Source: JADZEM01 sp046328125 (GTDB taxonomy: Bacteria > Chloroflexota > UBA6077 > JACCZL01). From it: a DNA stretch of 64,000 bases. The translations under genes were made by a program, and so were the position numbers. Location: NCBI GenBank assembly GCA_046328125.1, contig JAXLXF010000027.1, positions 46,565-110,564 on the forward strand. Direction: 5' to 3'. This document shows positions 24,771 to 33,899 of this stretch, piece by piece. The first letter of the stretch is position 1, and each line of letters begins with the position of its first letter. A model generated the notes under the pieces. The model ran no database searches, was not told the DNA's origin, and worked only from the letters and a program-made list of their open reading frames with translations.

Positions 24771-27221
24771 TCAGGATGTCGTGAAATCCAGGCGCAGCAC
24801 GTCGTCGCCGAGCCGGATGTCCATGCTGACGCAGGGAAGCTCGGCAGTAGTGTACGCGTTCTCGACGTGCCGCCCCTCGTCGGTGGCGAGCGGCGCGCCG
24901 TTGACCCGTAGCAGCCCATCCCAATCGAGTTGGAGCTCGTCGCCCCGGATGGTGCTCCAGTGCACCGTCTCCCGGCCGCACGTGTACGGTGCGGCCAGCA
25001 CCTTCGTCTGGAACGCCAGGAAGTCGCCGTCGAGCGCCGCGCGGCCCATCTGCACGAGCCAGGTCGAGACCGGGCCAGGTGCCCGCAGCTCACGCAGCGC
25101 GTAGCGGCCTTCCCGGGTCAGCGCCATCCCCGTCGAGCAGGTGATGGCCAGGTAGCCGTCGCCCACTTGCGCGAACGCCCAGCCGTCGCGCAGCGCGTAC
25201 TCATCGAAGGTCGCGCACGGAAAGTGGGCGTGGGTCCAGGGCAGCAGGTCATGCTCCGCCACCCGGTGCATCGCGATCAGCGTTTCCCGCCACTGGGCGA
25301 CCCTCGGCAGCCGCGCGTTGCCGGCCCAGTAGCCCGGCAGCCGAGCGTCAGACTCACTGGAGGAGCCCGGCTGGTTGACGAACACCATCGCCTGAGGACT
25401 CATCGTGGCCCGCCAGATCAGCTCGCTGTGGCCCATACCGCCGGGGCGAACGTCGGCCAGGGAGGAGAGCACGTACTCCGGCGTCTTGAAGGTGACGAGA
25501 TGGGCTGGCTCGGCTCCGGGCGGGGCGTGCCGCTCGACGCTCCAGAGCTCATCGGGGGCGTCGCGCGCGATCGCCTCCAGGATCGGCGGCGGCTCGTACT
25601 CCGATGCCAGGGCGAGGCTGAGCGCTCCCGCGAGGTGGTGGTTGTAGATACCGGCGCCCCAGAGCAGACGGCTCAGCGGTGAAGTCGGCTGGAGCAGGCC
25701 GCTCTTGACGATGCTCGCCGGCACGCTGCGCGACGCCGCGCCGAGCACGCCCTGCCGCGAATGAAGCGCCAGCATGAACAGCAGCTTGTCGAGGCAGACG
25801 GCGGCCATCTCGTACGCGGCCGGCGATTCGGCGAGGTCGGCGAGGTGGGACAGCGCGACGGCTACCGCTTCGATTGCGTACGGCGCGCTGGGCTGGGCCG
25901 AGCCGTGCGTCGCGAAGTCCCGCATCCAGTCCAGCGCGAGCTGCTCGCCGCGGGCGCGATGCCAGGAGCCGGGCTGACCGTCTGCAAACGCGCGGTCCGG
26001 GTAGCGCTGGCCCGCGAGCGTCTCAGCGGCGTGACGTAGGATGCGGGTCGCTTCGGAGCCGGGCGCAGACCATGCGTCGTACCCGAACACCGCGCCTTCG
26101 GCGACCCGCAACACCTCCTCCCCAGGCTCCGCTCGCTCCCCAAAGCGGTGCAGCATGCCAACCAGCGCGACCAGCATCGCCGCGTCTAGCCGCTCGCAGG
26201 CCCGCATCAGGACGCCGGCCTCCACATCGCTCCAGACCCCGAGCGCCATCCGTGCGATCTGACCGTAAACGGAGTCGGCGTGCTCCGCCACCGCCAGCAG
26301 CGCCTCGCCGCGCCGCGTCGCCAGGTCGGAGTCAGTCGGGACGCTCACGTACCGCTGGCGGCCCATCGACCAGAACGGCAGCTCGTGGGTGACGCGCGTG
26401 TCGTGCAGGTACACCTCGTCGGGGCTCGGCATCAAGGTGACCCGCAGCGGGCCAGACGGCAGCGACAGCGCGTAGCCAAGCTCCGACGCCGTGCCCGGCT
26501 CGCCGGCGGTGTCGGCCAGGGCGTAGATCGCATCGTCGGGGCCGTGTAGGCGAACGTGCGCGGGACAGAACCCCCGCTCCCCCTCCGGCCAACGCAGCAC
26601 GATCGGGGTGCCCCCCTCGTAGATGTCGCGCTCCAGGAACGTGCCGGCGGTGAGCCGCTCGAACGCCGTCCGGCGCCCGACGTCGTCGATACACGTCGGG
26701 ATCTGGACGTGGAGGCCAATCGACTCGACGCGCAGCGCGGCGGCGTGGGGCGTCTCGCCAGTCGAGACGTCCGCGAAGCGGATCAGCACCGGGTTTGTCC
26801 CCTGCTTCAGTGCGATCTGCGCTCGAGCCGAGCCACCTTCGAGTCGCAGCGCGAGCACGCCGTCGAGCCACAGGCCGGCCGGGCCGGTCGCGGTTAGCTC
26901 GACGGCGGCCGTGCGCGCTGTATCGGCGACCAGCTCGGCGTACGCCCACGAGCGGAGATGGCGGCCCGGTGGATGCGAGCCAGAACGATCGACGAAGCCG
27001 TCGTCCGGGCAGGCGTGATAGGCCCAGGTGCCGGTCGGCCCACCCACCCGGTAGCTGCCGGTGCCGAGCGGACCGCGCTCGGCCGGCCGGCCCTCGATGC
27101 CCGGGCCGTCATCCCAACCAAGGGACTCGGGGCTCACCTCCGGACCGGCGACCAGCCAGTTGACGACGTAGCCGTCACGCAACGGATAGGCCAGCGGGCT
27201 GACTGAGTAGCTGTCGGACAA
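24771..27221 (-). CDS. Uncharacterised 816-residue protein, probably carbohydrate-related
   Basis: I do not recognise the family. The start is TTG, supported by a strong GGGAGGAGG site 4-7 bases upstream. There is no signal peptide or membrane segment. The N-terminal 300 residues look beta-rich with carbohydrate-binding-like strands (AAVELTATGPAGLWLDGVLA, NPVLIRF). The middle (about 300-600) is helical, as in an alpha/alpha toroid, and the C-terminal part is beta again (PGYWAGNARLPRVAQWRETL, HAHFPCATFDEYALRDGW). This toroid-plus-sandwich order recalls polysaccharide lyases, but no catalytic motif can be claimed. Position upstream of lacI supports a glycan role. Confidence 0.75.
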   Translation of the reverse strand: MSDSYSVSPLAYPLRDGYVVNWLVAGPEVSPESLGWDDGPGIEGRPAERGPLGTGSYRVGGPTGTWAYHACPDDGFVDRSGSHPPGRHLRSWAYAELVADTARTAAVELTATGPAGLWLDGVLALRLEGGSARAQIALKQGTNPVLIRFADVSTGETPHAAALRVESIGLHVQIPTCIDDVGRRTAFERLTAGTFLERDIYEGGTPIVLRWPEGERGFCPAHVRLHGPDDAIYALADTAGEPGTASELGYALSLPSGPLRVTLMPSPDEVYLHDTRVTHELPFWSMGRQRYVSVPTDSDLATRRGEALLAVAEHADSVYGQIARMALGVWSDVEAGVLMRACERLDAAMLVALVGMLHRFGERAEPGEEVLRVAEGAVFGYDAWSAPGSEATRILRHAAETLAGQRYPDRAFADGQPGSWHRARGEQLALDWMRDFATHGSAQPSAPYAIEAVAVALSHLADLAESPAAYEMAAVCLDKLLFMLALHSRQGVLGAASRSVPASIVKSGLLQPTSPLSRLLWGAGIYNHHLAGALSLALASEYEPPPILEAIARDAPDELWSVERHAPPGAEPAHLVTFKTPEYVLSSLADVRPGGMGHSELIWRATMSPQAMVFVNQPGSSSESDARLPGYWAGNARLPRVAQWRETLIAMHRVAEHDLLPWTHAHFPCATFDEYALRDGWAFAQVGDGYLAITCSTGMALTREGRYALRELRAPGPVSTWLVQMGRAALDGDFLAFQTKVLAAPYTCGRETVHWSTIRGDELQLDWDGLLRVNGAPLATDEGRHVENAYTTAELPCVSMDIRLGDDVLRLDFTTS

Positions 27222-27293
27222 GAAGCCTCCTCCCAGTTTCGGGCGTTAGGCTACGGGCTGGGGGCTCCGTCGGGCAACGCCGATGCTTGCCCG

Positions 27294-27414
27294 GGGTGTG
27301 CGTCAGATCTTTGGGGGCGCGATGAATCGCGCCCGTACAAGGCAGCATCCCTGGTACGGGCGCGATTCATCGCGCCCCCGGATCTGGATGGGCACAAGAC
27401 TCTGACGCACACCC
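27294..27414. mobile_element. MITE-like element with 14-bp terminal repeats and 9-bp flanking direct repeats
   Basis: The ends are GGGTGTGCGTCAGA (27294-27307) and its exact reverse complement (27401-27414). Directly outside each end is GCTTGCCCG (27285-27293 and 27415-27423), a 9-base direct repeat as left by a transposase. Inside lies a perfect 26-base inverted repeat (27313-27338 and 27354-27379) of the GGGCGCGATGAATCGCGCCC type. There is no coding capacity. It occupies the middle of the gene-free stretch 27222-27591; the remainder of that stretch has no other visible feature. Confidence 0.88.
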
Positions 27415-27591
27415 GCTTGCCCGTCGGCTCGGGCGCTGCATCGGGGCTTGAAAGCCCGCGGCCGGGTCACGCGGCGGGCGAGTGCCCCGTGACGACGCAC
27501 CATGCGGCGGTCGTGCTACCGTGCCAGTGTCGTGGAGCCAAGCGGCGCCATCTCGACGATAGAAGCCTCCACGTTCACAGCGAGGTGCACC

Positions 27592-28650
27592 ATGGCGGCG
27601 AACAATCCTCAGACCTCCATCTACGTTGGCCTGGCTGGCGAAGGTCAGTTCGTCGGCGGGGGCGGCCTCTACCGCTACGACGTATCCGACGACCGGTGGC
27701 AGAGCATCGCGAACGGTCTGCCGGCCTCACCCCAGGTGCGGGCGCTCATGATCCGCCCCGACAATCCGGCTGTTCTCTACGCTGGCACCCAGTGCGGCGT
27801 CTACCGCAGCGACGACCGCGGCGAGCACTGGGAGCCGCTGGGCACGCCGCGCGAGGGCGGAGACGTCTGGTCGCTGGCCTGCCACCCCGATAATCCCGAC
27901 GTGCTGTACGCCGGCTACGAGCCGTGCAGCATCGAGCGCTCCGAGGACGGCGGCGCGCACTGGCGGCGCATGGACACTGAAGCCGTGGTCTTCCCGCACA
28001 TCACGACCTACATGCCGCCCACGGCCAAGCGCGTCATCGGCATCACCGCCGACCCCTCGAACCCGCGCGACATGTACGCGGCCATCGAGGTCGGCGGCCT
28101 GCTCGGGAGCCGGGACGGCGGCGAGAGCTGGATCTCGCTGATCGACGGCCCGTACGTCCGCAACAACACCATCGACTTGCACGCCGTCCAGGTGAGCCCC
28201 GCCGCGCCGGGCACCGTCTACATCGCCACCCAGGTCGCCATGTTCCGGGGCCGCGACCACGGCCGCCACTGGGAGCACGTCCAGTTCGGGGAGATGTTCC
28301 CTGGCGGCACGTACTGCCGCGATCTGCTCGTCGCGCCGGACGATCCGAACGTGATCTACCTGGCCGCCGGCGCCGGCGGCGGTGGGGCGCCGGCCGGCAC
28401 CCAGGAGGCAGGCGCGCTGTTCCGCAGTCGGGACACCGGCGAGAGCTGGGCGCGGGTGGAGATCGGCGACGTCCCACCGAGCCGGATGGCCAGGATCGCC
28501 ATCGACCGTTCCTCGCCGTCGCTGGTGAGCTGCGGCTCGATGCTCGGCCAGGTCTACGTCAGCCAGAACGGCGGCGAGGAGTGGAGGAAGACGCAGGTGC
28601 CGGCCGAGCTCTCGCGCAGCCGGCACATCTACCCGATGGCCTGCGGCTAG
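27592..28650 (+). CDS. Asp-box (BNR) beta-propeller protein, first copy
   Basis: This 352-residue protein carries six Asp-box-like turns, such as SDDRGEHWEP, SEDGGAHWRR, SRDGGESWIS, SRDTGESWAR and SQNGGEEWRK. They are spaced as in sialidase/sortilin-type propellers, with repeated 'P.NP.VLYAG' strands between them. The ATG at 27592 is chosen because the upstream extension is rich in unlikely residues. No signal peptide is visible. Sialidase catalytic residues cannot be assigned, so exo-sialidase activity should not be assumed. It shares its stop region with the convergent esterase: a CTAG at 28647-28650 gives both stop codons. Confidence 0.85.
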   Translation: MAANNPQTSIYVGLAGEGQFVGGGGLYRYDVSDDRWQSIANGLPASPQVRALMIRPDNPAVLYAGTQCGVYRSDDRGEHWEPLGTPREGGDVWSLACHPDNPDVLYAGYEPCSIERSEDGGAHWRRMDTEAVVFPHITTYMPPTAKRVIGITADPSNPRDMYAAIEVGGLLGSRDGGESWISLIDGPYVRNNTIDLHAVQVSPAAPGTVYIATQVAMFRGRDHGRHWEHVQFGEMFPGGTYCRDLLVAPDDPNVIYLAAGAGGGGAPAGTQEAGALFRSRDTGESWARVEIGDVPPSRMARIAIDRSSPSLVSCGSMLGQVYVSQNGGEEWRKTQVPAELSRSRHIYPMACG

Positions 28651-29579
28651 ATCGCGCTGGCGAACGCTCCCGCGTAGAAGCTCAGGTAGTGGTCCACGTT
28701 GCCGATCCAGTACTCGGCGGCGTGCTCGCCGGGCAGCACCTCGAAGCGGTGCTGGACGCCGCGCGCGTCGAGGCGGGCGTGCAGCAGCTCGACGTTCGGC
28801 CGCCACGGGTCGTCCTGGCCGACGTCGAGCGAGATCGTCAGCCGCGCGGCGGCGTCGGTGTCGGTCGCCAGCCAGAGCCCGCTGGCCGCGCGCCAGTTCG
28901 CCTCGGTGCCGTACAGCTGCTGCAGCTCCGGCGAGAGCTGGTCGTACGCCGTCCGGAGCGACGGGCTATGCGCACCCGCGATCCCAAACACGTCGGGATT
29001 CAGCATCGCCATTCGCAGCGCGCCCTCGCCGCCCATCGAGAGCCCGCCGACAGCCCGGCCCGCCCGATTCGGAATGGTCCGGTACTCGCGGTCCACACTC
29101 GCCACCACGTCGTTGACGAGGTAGTCGCCCCAGCGCGCCCCGTCGGCGTGGTTCACCCAGTAGTTCGCCCCGCCGTTTGGCAGCACGATCAGCATCGGCT
29201 CGATCTGACCGTCCTGGATCAGGCGGTCTGCCGCCTCCAGCAGCCCGATCGACTGCCACTCCGTCGCGTCACCGGCCACGCCGTGCAGCATGTAGAGGAC
29301 CGGGTAGCGCTGAGCGCTCGCCTCGTACCCGGCCGGCAGGAAGACGTTGTAGCTCGTGGACAGGCCGAGCGTGCTGGCGAACAACGGGTGCTCGACCACG
29401 GTGGAGCCGCCGAGGTAGGTGGTGAGGACCGACGCGCGCACTGCCGGCTCGGCCGGCGCCGCGTACGCCGAGACATTCGGGCTGAACGACGCATGGGCGA
29501 GGCTCACAGCCTGCTGACCGGGGCCGGCGAGAGCGAGCAACGCGGCGGCGCCCACAACAGCAAGTGCACGACGAATCAT
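28647..29579 (-). CDS. Secreted esterase (esterase D/feruloyl esterase-like alpha/beta hydrolase)
   Basis: This 310-residue protein has an N-terminal signal peptide (MIRRALAVVGAAALLALAGP). The esterase D-like fold shows YPVLYMLHGVAGDATEW as the oxyanion region, a nucleophile elbow GGLSMGG with Ser181, an acid in LDVGQDDPW (Asp256 or Asp257) and His286 in GEHAAEYW. It should hydrolyse carboxylic esters outside the cytoplasm; feruloyl/acetyl-xylan or mycolyl-type esters are typical family substrates. A GGAG site precedes the ATG. Confidence 0.88.
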   Translation of the reverse strand: MIRRALAVVGAAALLALAGPGQQAVSLAHASFSPNVSAYAAPAEPAVRASVLTTYLGGSTVVEHPLFASTLGLSTSYNVFLPAGYEASAQRYPVLYMLHGVAGDATEWQSIGLLEAADRLIQDGQIEPMLIVLPNGGANYWVNHADGARWGDYLVNDVVASVDREYRTIPNRAGRAVGGLSMGGEGALRMAMLNPDVFGIAGAHSPSLRTAYDQLSPELQQLYGTEANWRAASGLWLATDTDAAARLTISLDVGQDDPWRPNVELLHARLDARGVQHRFEVLPGEHAAEYWIGNVDHYLSFYAGAFASAI

Positions 29580-29729
29580 CAGAACAGTCTCCTACACCCT
29601 GCCAATATCGACATTTCGTCGCCCCACCGGCGACTCGGCGCCTGCGCCATTGCACTGGTTTAAACGAACGAGACGACAGAATGGACGTGAAGGAACTGTG
29701 AAGATTCGCATATCCGGCCGAGATAGGCG

Positions 29730-30416
29730 TCAGGGCTGGAGGTCCGCGTCCCCGAGCGAGGCCAGCCCTTCGCGCAAGGCGTAGAGCGCCGCTTGCGTCC
29801 GACTCGCCAGTTGGAGCTTTCTGAGGATCGCGCTGACGTGGCTGCGCACGGTCGCCTCGCCCACCACCAGGCTGTCCGCGATCTCCTGGTTGCTCATCCC
29901 ACGCGCCAGCAGCCGCAGCACCTCCAGCTCGCGGCCGGAGAGCGGGTCTGCCGTCTGCGACTGGCTCGGCTGAGGCGGGCGCTGGATCTCCTGCAAGACC
30001 ATGCGGGCGATGGCGGGGTGGAGCGCCGTCTCGCCACGGTGCGCCTGCTGGATCGCGCGGACCACGTCGTCCGGCGCGGAGTGCTTCAGCAGGTAGCCGA
30101 GCGCGCCGGCCTTGAGGGCCGGGAAGACGTCTTCCTCGGCGGCGTGGCTGGTCAGCACGACGATCTTGACCTCGGGGTGGCCGGCGCCGATCTGACGGGT
30201 CGCCTCGATCCCGCCGATGCCGGGCATCTCCAGGTCCATCAGCACGATGGCCGGCCGCAGCCGCTCGACCAGTCGCAGCGCCTGCTCGCCGTTCTCGGCC
30301 TCGCCCACGATCTCGATGCCCGGCTCGCGCTCGAACAGGGCACGCAGCCCCTTCCGGACCACGGCGTGGTCGTCCACCAGCAGCACCCGGATCGGCTGGC
30401 CCACCTCGTCCGTCAT
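29730..30416 (-). CDS. NarL/LuxR-type response regulator
   Basis: This 228-residue protein has a receiver with acidic pair Asp15/Asp16, phospho-acceptor Asp61 (LMDLEMPG), Thr89 and Lys111. A C-terminal LuxR helix-turn-helix starts at about residue 158 (LSGRELEVLRLLARGMSNQE, then IADSLVVGEATVRSHVSAIL). It is translated from an ATG that overlaps the histidine kinase stop (ATGA), so the two form a two-component system. The target promoters are unknown; the divergent DJ-1-like membrane gene is a natural candidate. Confidence 0.95.
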   Translation of the reverse strand: MTDEVGQPIRVLLVDDHAVVRKGLRALFEREPGIEIVGEAENGEQALRLVERLRPAIVLMDLEMPGIGGIEATRQIGAGHPEVKIVVLTSHAAEEDVFPALKAGALGYLLKHSAPDDVVRAIQQAHRGETALHPAIARMVLQEIQRPPQPSQSQTADPLSGRELEVLRLLARGMSNQEIADSLVVGEATVRSHVSAILRKLQLASRTQAALYALREGLASLGDADLQP

Positions 30417-31561
30417 CGTGGCACCTCCACTCGGACCCGCGTTCCGGCCCCCGGCGCGCTCTCCACCTGGAGCGTGCCGCCCAGCCGAGCGGCCCGCTCA
30501 CGCATGCCCGGCAGACCGAAGCCGCCACCGCCATGCAGGGCCGCCTCGAAGCCGACGCCATCGTCCGCCACTTCGAGCACGGCCCGTTCTTGCGTTATGT
30601 CGAGCTCGACGCCGACGTGGCGGGCGTGAGCGTGCTTCAACACGTTGTTGAGCGCCTCCTGAGCCAGCCGGTACAGCTCCTGCTCCACCTCGGGCGGCAG
30701 CCGCGCGGCGCCGTCGCCCCGAAGCGCCGTCGTCAGTCCCGCCCTCGCCTCGACCGCCCTCAACCGCGATTCCAGCGCCCCAAGCAGGCCCCGCTCCTCC
30801 AACAGGGGCGGTCGCAGCTCGAACAGCAGCAGCCGCATCTCCCCGAGGGCCTCCTGGGTCGTCTCGCGGATCTCCTGCAGGTTGGCGGCGGCCGGGTCCA
30901 CGTCGCCGGCCGTCAGCGCCCGCGAGGCCGCTTCGGCTTGCAGCGAGATGCCGTAGAGCGATTGGGTCACCGAATCGTGCAGCTCACGCGAGAGCCGCTG
31001 GCGCTCCTCCAGCACGGCGGCCTGGCGGGCGCGCTCGTGCAGCTGCGCGTTCTCGGCGACCAGCCGCTCCTGTCGCACCAGCACGCGCGCCATCAGCCAG
31101 AGGATCAGCAGGCCCGCCGACCATGAGATCCACTCCGACCAGATCAACTGACCATGGAACGCGTCGGAGACGGCGCCGACGGCGACCGTGGCGAAGGTGA
31201 GCGCCAGCGCGGTCAGGCTCTCGGCGCGGCTGCCGACCACGCCGACCCAGGCGACCACCAGCAGCAGGAACAGGAAGTTGGCGTTGCTGTGGTGCATCAG
31301 CGCCAGTCCGAGGTTCGGGAGCGCCATCGCCAGCACCAGCAGCAGACGCGGCCAGCGCCAACCGGCGAGCTCCACGGCCCAGGCGACGGCCATCACGGCT
31401 GTCGCCAGCGGCACCGCGACACGATGGCTCTCCGGCATCTCGTCGGCGAACGCGGTCAGCACGGACGCGGCCGTCAGCAGCGCGACCGCCAGGACGACCC
31501 AGCCGCGCAACGAGCGAGCGGTCTCGGACGCGGAGAACGTGGCAGCTGACGTCGGCATCAT
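30413..31561 (-). CDS. Membrane sensor histidine kinase (HisKA_3, NarX-like)
   Basis: This protein of about 382 residues is read from the ATG at 31561. About five membrane helices span the N-terminal half (for example VVLAVALLTAASVLTA and NFLFLLLVVAWVGVVG), followed by a short coiled linker. The HisKA_3 dimerisation domain has phospho-His195 in RLSRELHDSVTQSLYG, and the ATPase domain has EALNNVLKHAHA and VADDGVGF. The ORF could start earlier at a TTG, but no ribosome site supports it. There is no separate sensor domain, so the signal is probably sensed in the membrane. Confidence 0.92.
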   Translation of the reverse strand: MMPTSAATFSASETARSLRGWVVLAVALLTAASVLTAFADEMPESHRVAVPLATAVMAVAWAVELAGWRWPRLLLVLAMALPNLGLALMHHSNANFLFLLLVVAWVGVVGSRAESLTALALTFATVAVGAVSDAFHGQLIWSEWISWSAGLLILWLMARVLVRQERLVAENAQLHERARQAAVLEERQRLSRELHDSVTQSLYGISLQAEAASRALTAGDVDPAAANLQEIRETTQEALGEMRLLLFELRPPLLEERGLLGALESRLRAVEARAGLTTALRGDGAARLPPEVEQELYRLAQEALNNVLKHAHARHVGVELDITQERAVLEVADDGVGFEAALHGGGGFGLPGMRERAARLGGTLQVESAPGAGTRVRVEVPR

Positions 31562-31628
31562 GGCGACGATTGTGCGGGGCCGGGCCAACCTGGCGCATCA
31601 ACAGACGGGCGATCTCGCGCGGCCGGCG

Positions 31629-31646
31629 CTCCAACATTTGTTGGAG
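31629..31646. promoter_or_regulatory. Perfect palindrome between divergent kinase and DJ-1-like genes
   Basis: CTCCAACATTTGTTGGAG is a perfect 18-base inverted repeat in the 215-base gap between the histidine kinase (leftward) and the DJ-1/PfpI membrane protein (rightward). It is well placed to be an operator, for example for the adjacent NarL-type regulator. Confidence 0.5.
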
Positions 31647-31776
31647 TCCGCTTCACAAGGTGTGCGCCGCCGATCCACCGGTCTTCGGATGTGGGAGGGG
31701 CTCGCCGAGATGGAGACTGAAAGCGTGCCGACGGCCACTCCCGCCGGCAACGCCACAGACCGACAGGTGAGCTCAG

Positions 31777-33642
31777 ATGCACGACCAGTCCCGCCCACCG
31801 ACACCCGCGCGCCGAGCTCGTGGATTCCGCGTGCCGCCGTTCGTCAAGCGGCTGACCTCGGCCCTCGCCCTCGTGCTTGCGTTCGTGCTGCCGCCGCTGC
31901 TGGTCGGCGGGGCTGGCGCCGCGCTCGGCTTCTCCGGTGAACGTGCCGTCACCCCGCCGACCGAGAGCCTGGCGCTCCCCGAGCGTCCCGCCTACGACCC
32001 GTCGAAGCCAAACGCCGTGATCGTGGTCGGCAACACTGCCACCGAGAGCTCCGACCTGCTGGGGCCGTACGAGACGCTGGCGACCTCGGGCCGGTTCAAC
32101 CTCTACGTCGCCGCGCCGGTGCGCACACCCTCACCGCTGTTCCCGGGCGACCTCTCGATCGTGCCGCACTACTCGTTCGCCGAGTACGACGCGGCGTTCG
32201 GCGGGTCGGTCGATCTGCTGGTGGTTCCCCTGGTGCCGTTCACAGACGGAGCGGATGTCGCCGTCCTGGGCTGGATTCGTGAGAAGGCGCACGACGGGAC
32301 GACCGTCCTCTCGATCTGCGCCGGCGCCCTGGATGTGGCGGATGCTGGCGTGCTGGAGGGTCACTCCGCGACCACGCACCACTTCTCGATGATGGAGGCC
32401 GAGCGCTCCCATCCCGAGGTGCAGTGGGTGAAGGGCCGACGCTACGTGGACTCCGGCCAGTTCATCTCCTCGGCCGGCGTGACCGCGGGCGTGGACGCGA
32501 CGCTCTACACCCTCAGTCGGATGTTCGGGCGCGAGACAGCCGAGCAGACGGCGCAGGCGATGGGCTACCCGCACACCCGCTTCCTGGACGATCCGACCTC
32601 GAACGTCGAGGTGAGCGGCGACACCGGCATCTGGCCCAACTTCTATCGATTGGACCGAAGCGACGTCGGCCTGGTGCTATACGACGGCGTCCGCGAGGTC
32701 GAGGTCGCGTCGGTCATCGACACCTACCCCCGTTCGCTGGGCGCGATGGTCCGCACCCTGGCGCCGGAGCGCGGGATCGTCCGCACCCGGCACGGACTCG
32801 ACCTGCTCCCGCGCTACGACTTCGCGGCGGCACCGGCGCTGGACCGCCTGCTGGTGCCGGGCAACGGGCTCTCCCCTGAAGCCGAATCGGCCGTTCAGAC
32901 CTGGGCAGCCCAGCACCGCGTTCTCGCCGTCGAGAGGATCCACGGGGGCGGCGGTTACCCGTACGACGCCACCTTCCGTGACCTGGCTGCCCGCGAGAGC
33001 GTCGGGGTGGCGAGCGCGGTGGCAAACTCGCTGGAGTACCCCATTCGCGACGCCCAGCTCGGCGGACCGTCCGTGCAGCTGGACCTGATGCTCCGGCCGC
33101 TGCTGCTCGGCCTGTTGGGACTAGCGGCGATGATCTGGCTCCGCCGGCGGACCCACGCTGCCGGCGGCCGGAGCGGGCGCTGGGGCGCCGTGGCTCGGGC
33201 CGGCGGACGCTTCGTCCTCCACTTCGCCGAGATGTCGCTCGCGATGGTGGCCGGCATGCTCGTCTTCCATCTGCTGGTCGGCGGGCACAGCTATCAGGGG
33301 GCGGCTGACAGCGGTTCGGCAGCCTTCCGGGTGGCCTACGAGCTCGGGATGATGGTGTTCATGACCGTGCCGATGGTGGGCTGGATGCGGGTCCGTGGGC
33401 ACAGCTGGCGTCACGGCGCGGAGATGGCGTTCGGGATGCTGGCGCCAGTGGTCGGGATCGACCTGCTGCTCGTGGCGGGCGTGGGGGCCGCCCTGCCGTG
33501 GCTCCAGCAGGTGAGCGGGCCGGCCATGCTGCTCGGGATGGTGGCCGCCATGCTGCTCCGACGCGAGCACTACACGGGCTCGCACGGGCACACCACTGCC
33601 GACCCAGGCATGGCCGGCTATCCCGCCCACGGTCAGGCTTAA
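31777..33642 (+). CDS. DJ-1/PfpI-domain membrane protein with multi-helix C-terminus
   Basis: This protein has 621 residues. A membrane helix near residues 25-50 is followed by a DJ-1/PfpI (type 1 glutamine amidotransferase-like) domain, with VIVVGNTATES, DLLVVPLVPFTDG and the nucleophile-elbow-like SICAGALDVAD (Cys181). A His follows in ATTHHFSMMEAERS, as in AraC-type regulators of this family. A second, degenerate DJ-1-like segment (about 295-410; VASVIDTYPRSLG, RLLVPGNGLS) lacks the cysteine. The last 180 residues hold about five helices (LLLGLLGLAAMIWL, MVFMTVPMVGWM). Domain order with membrane segments on both sides is unusual. It sits divergent to a two-component system. Confidence 0.82.
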   Translation: MHDQSRPPTPARRARGFRVPPFVKRLTSALALVLAFVLPPLLVGGAGAALGFSGERAVTPPTESLALPERPAYDPSKPNAVIVVGNTATESSDLLGPYETLATSGRFNLYVAAPVRTPSPLFPGDLSIVPHYSFAEYDAAFGGSVDLLVVPLVPFTDGADVAVLGWIREKAHDGTTVLSICAGALDVADAGVLEGHSATTHHFSMMEAERSHPEVQWVKGRRYVDSGQFISSAGVTAGVDATLYTLSRMFGRETAEQTAQAMGYPHTRFLDDPTSNVEVSGDTGIWPNFYRLDRSDVGLVLYDGVREVEVASVIDTYPRSLGAMVRTLAPERGIVRTRHGLDLLPRYDFAAAPALDRLLVPGNGLSPEAESAVQTWAAQHRVLAVERIHGGGGYPYDATFRDLAARESVGVASAVANSLEYPIRDAQLGGPSVQLDLMLRPLLLGLLGLAAMIWLRRRTHAAGGRSGRWGAVARAGGRFVLHFAEMSLAMVAGMLVFHLLVGGHSYQGAADSGSAAFRVAYELGMMVFMTVPMVGWMRVRGHSWRHGAEMAFGMLAPVVGIDLLLVAGVGAALPWLQQVSGPAMLLGMVAAMLLRREHYTGSHGHTTADPGMAGYPAHGQA

Positions 33643-33705
33643 ACCGGACGGACAGTCGAACGCCGTGGGTTGACGGCGTTTGACGAGTTACCAGGGCAAT
33701 AGTCA

Positions 33706-33800
33706 GCCCCCTTCCCAACCCCTCCCCCGTGCGCGGTGGAGGGGCTTTGGCTCCCCCTCTCCCTCGCAAGGGGGACAGTAGGGGGTTGGGGGGAGGGGGC
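33706..33800. repeat. GC-rich complex palindrome (family B)
   Basis: The stretch 33643-33899 between convergent genes holds C-run/G-run arms. A left part has CCCCCTTCCCAACCCCTCCC, and a right part GGGGGTTGGGGGGAGGGGG at 33781-33799 pairs with it imperfectly. Inside are shorter arms (GGAGGGG, CCCCCTCTCC, GGGGGAC). It has the same style as the elements at 21132, 44899 and 57550. No gene is seen here. Confidence 0.65.
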
Positions 33801-33899
33801 CATTCCCGGACGCGGTATCTCCGACTACCCTGTCATGTATGCAAACGCCATAACCCCATCGCCCAGCCCCGATGCACGAACCCGACGGGGGCTCCTGCG

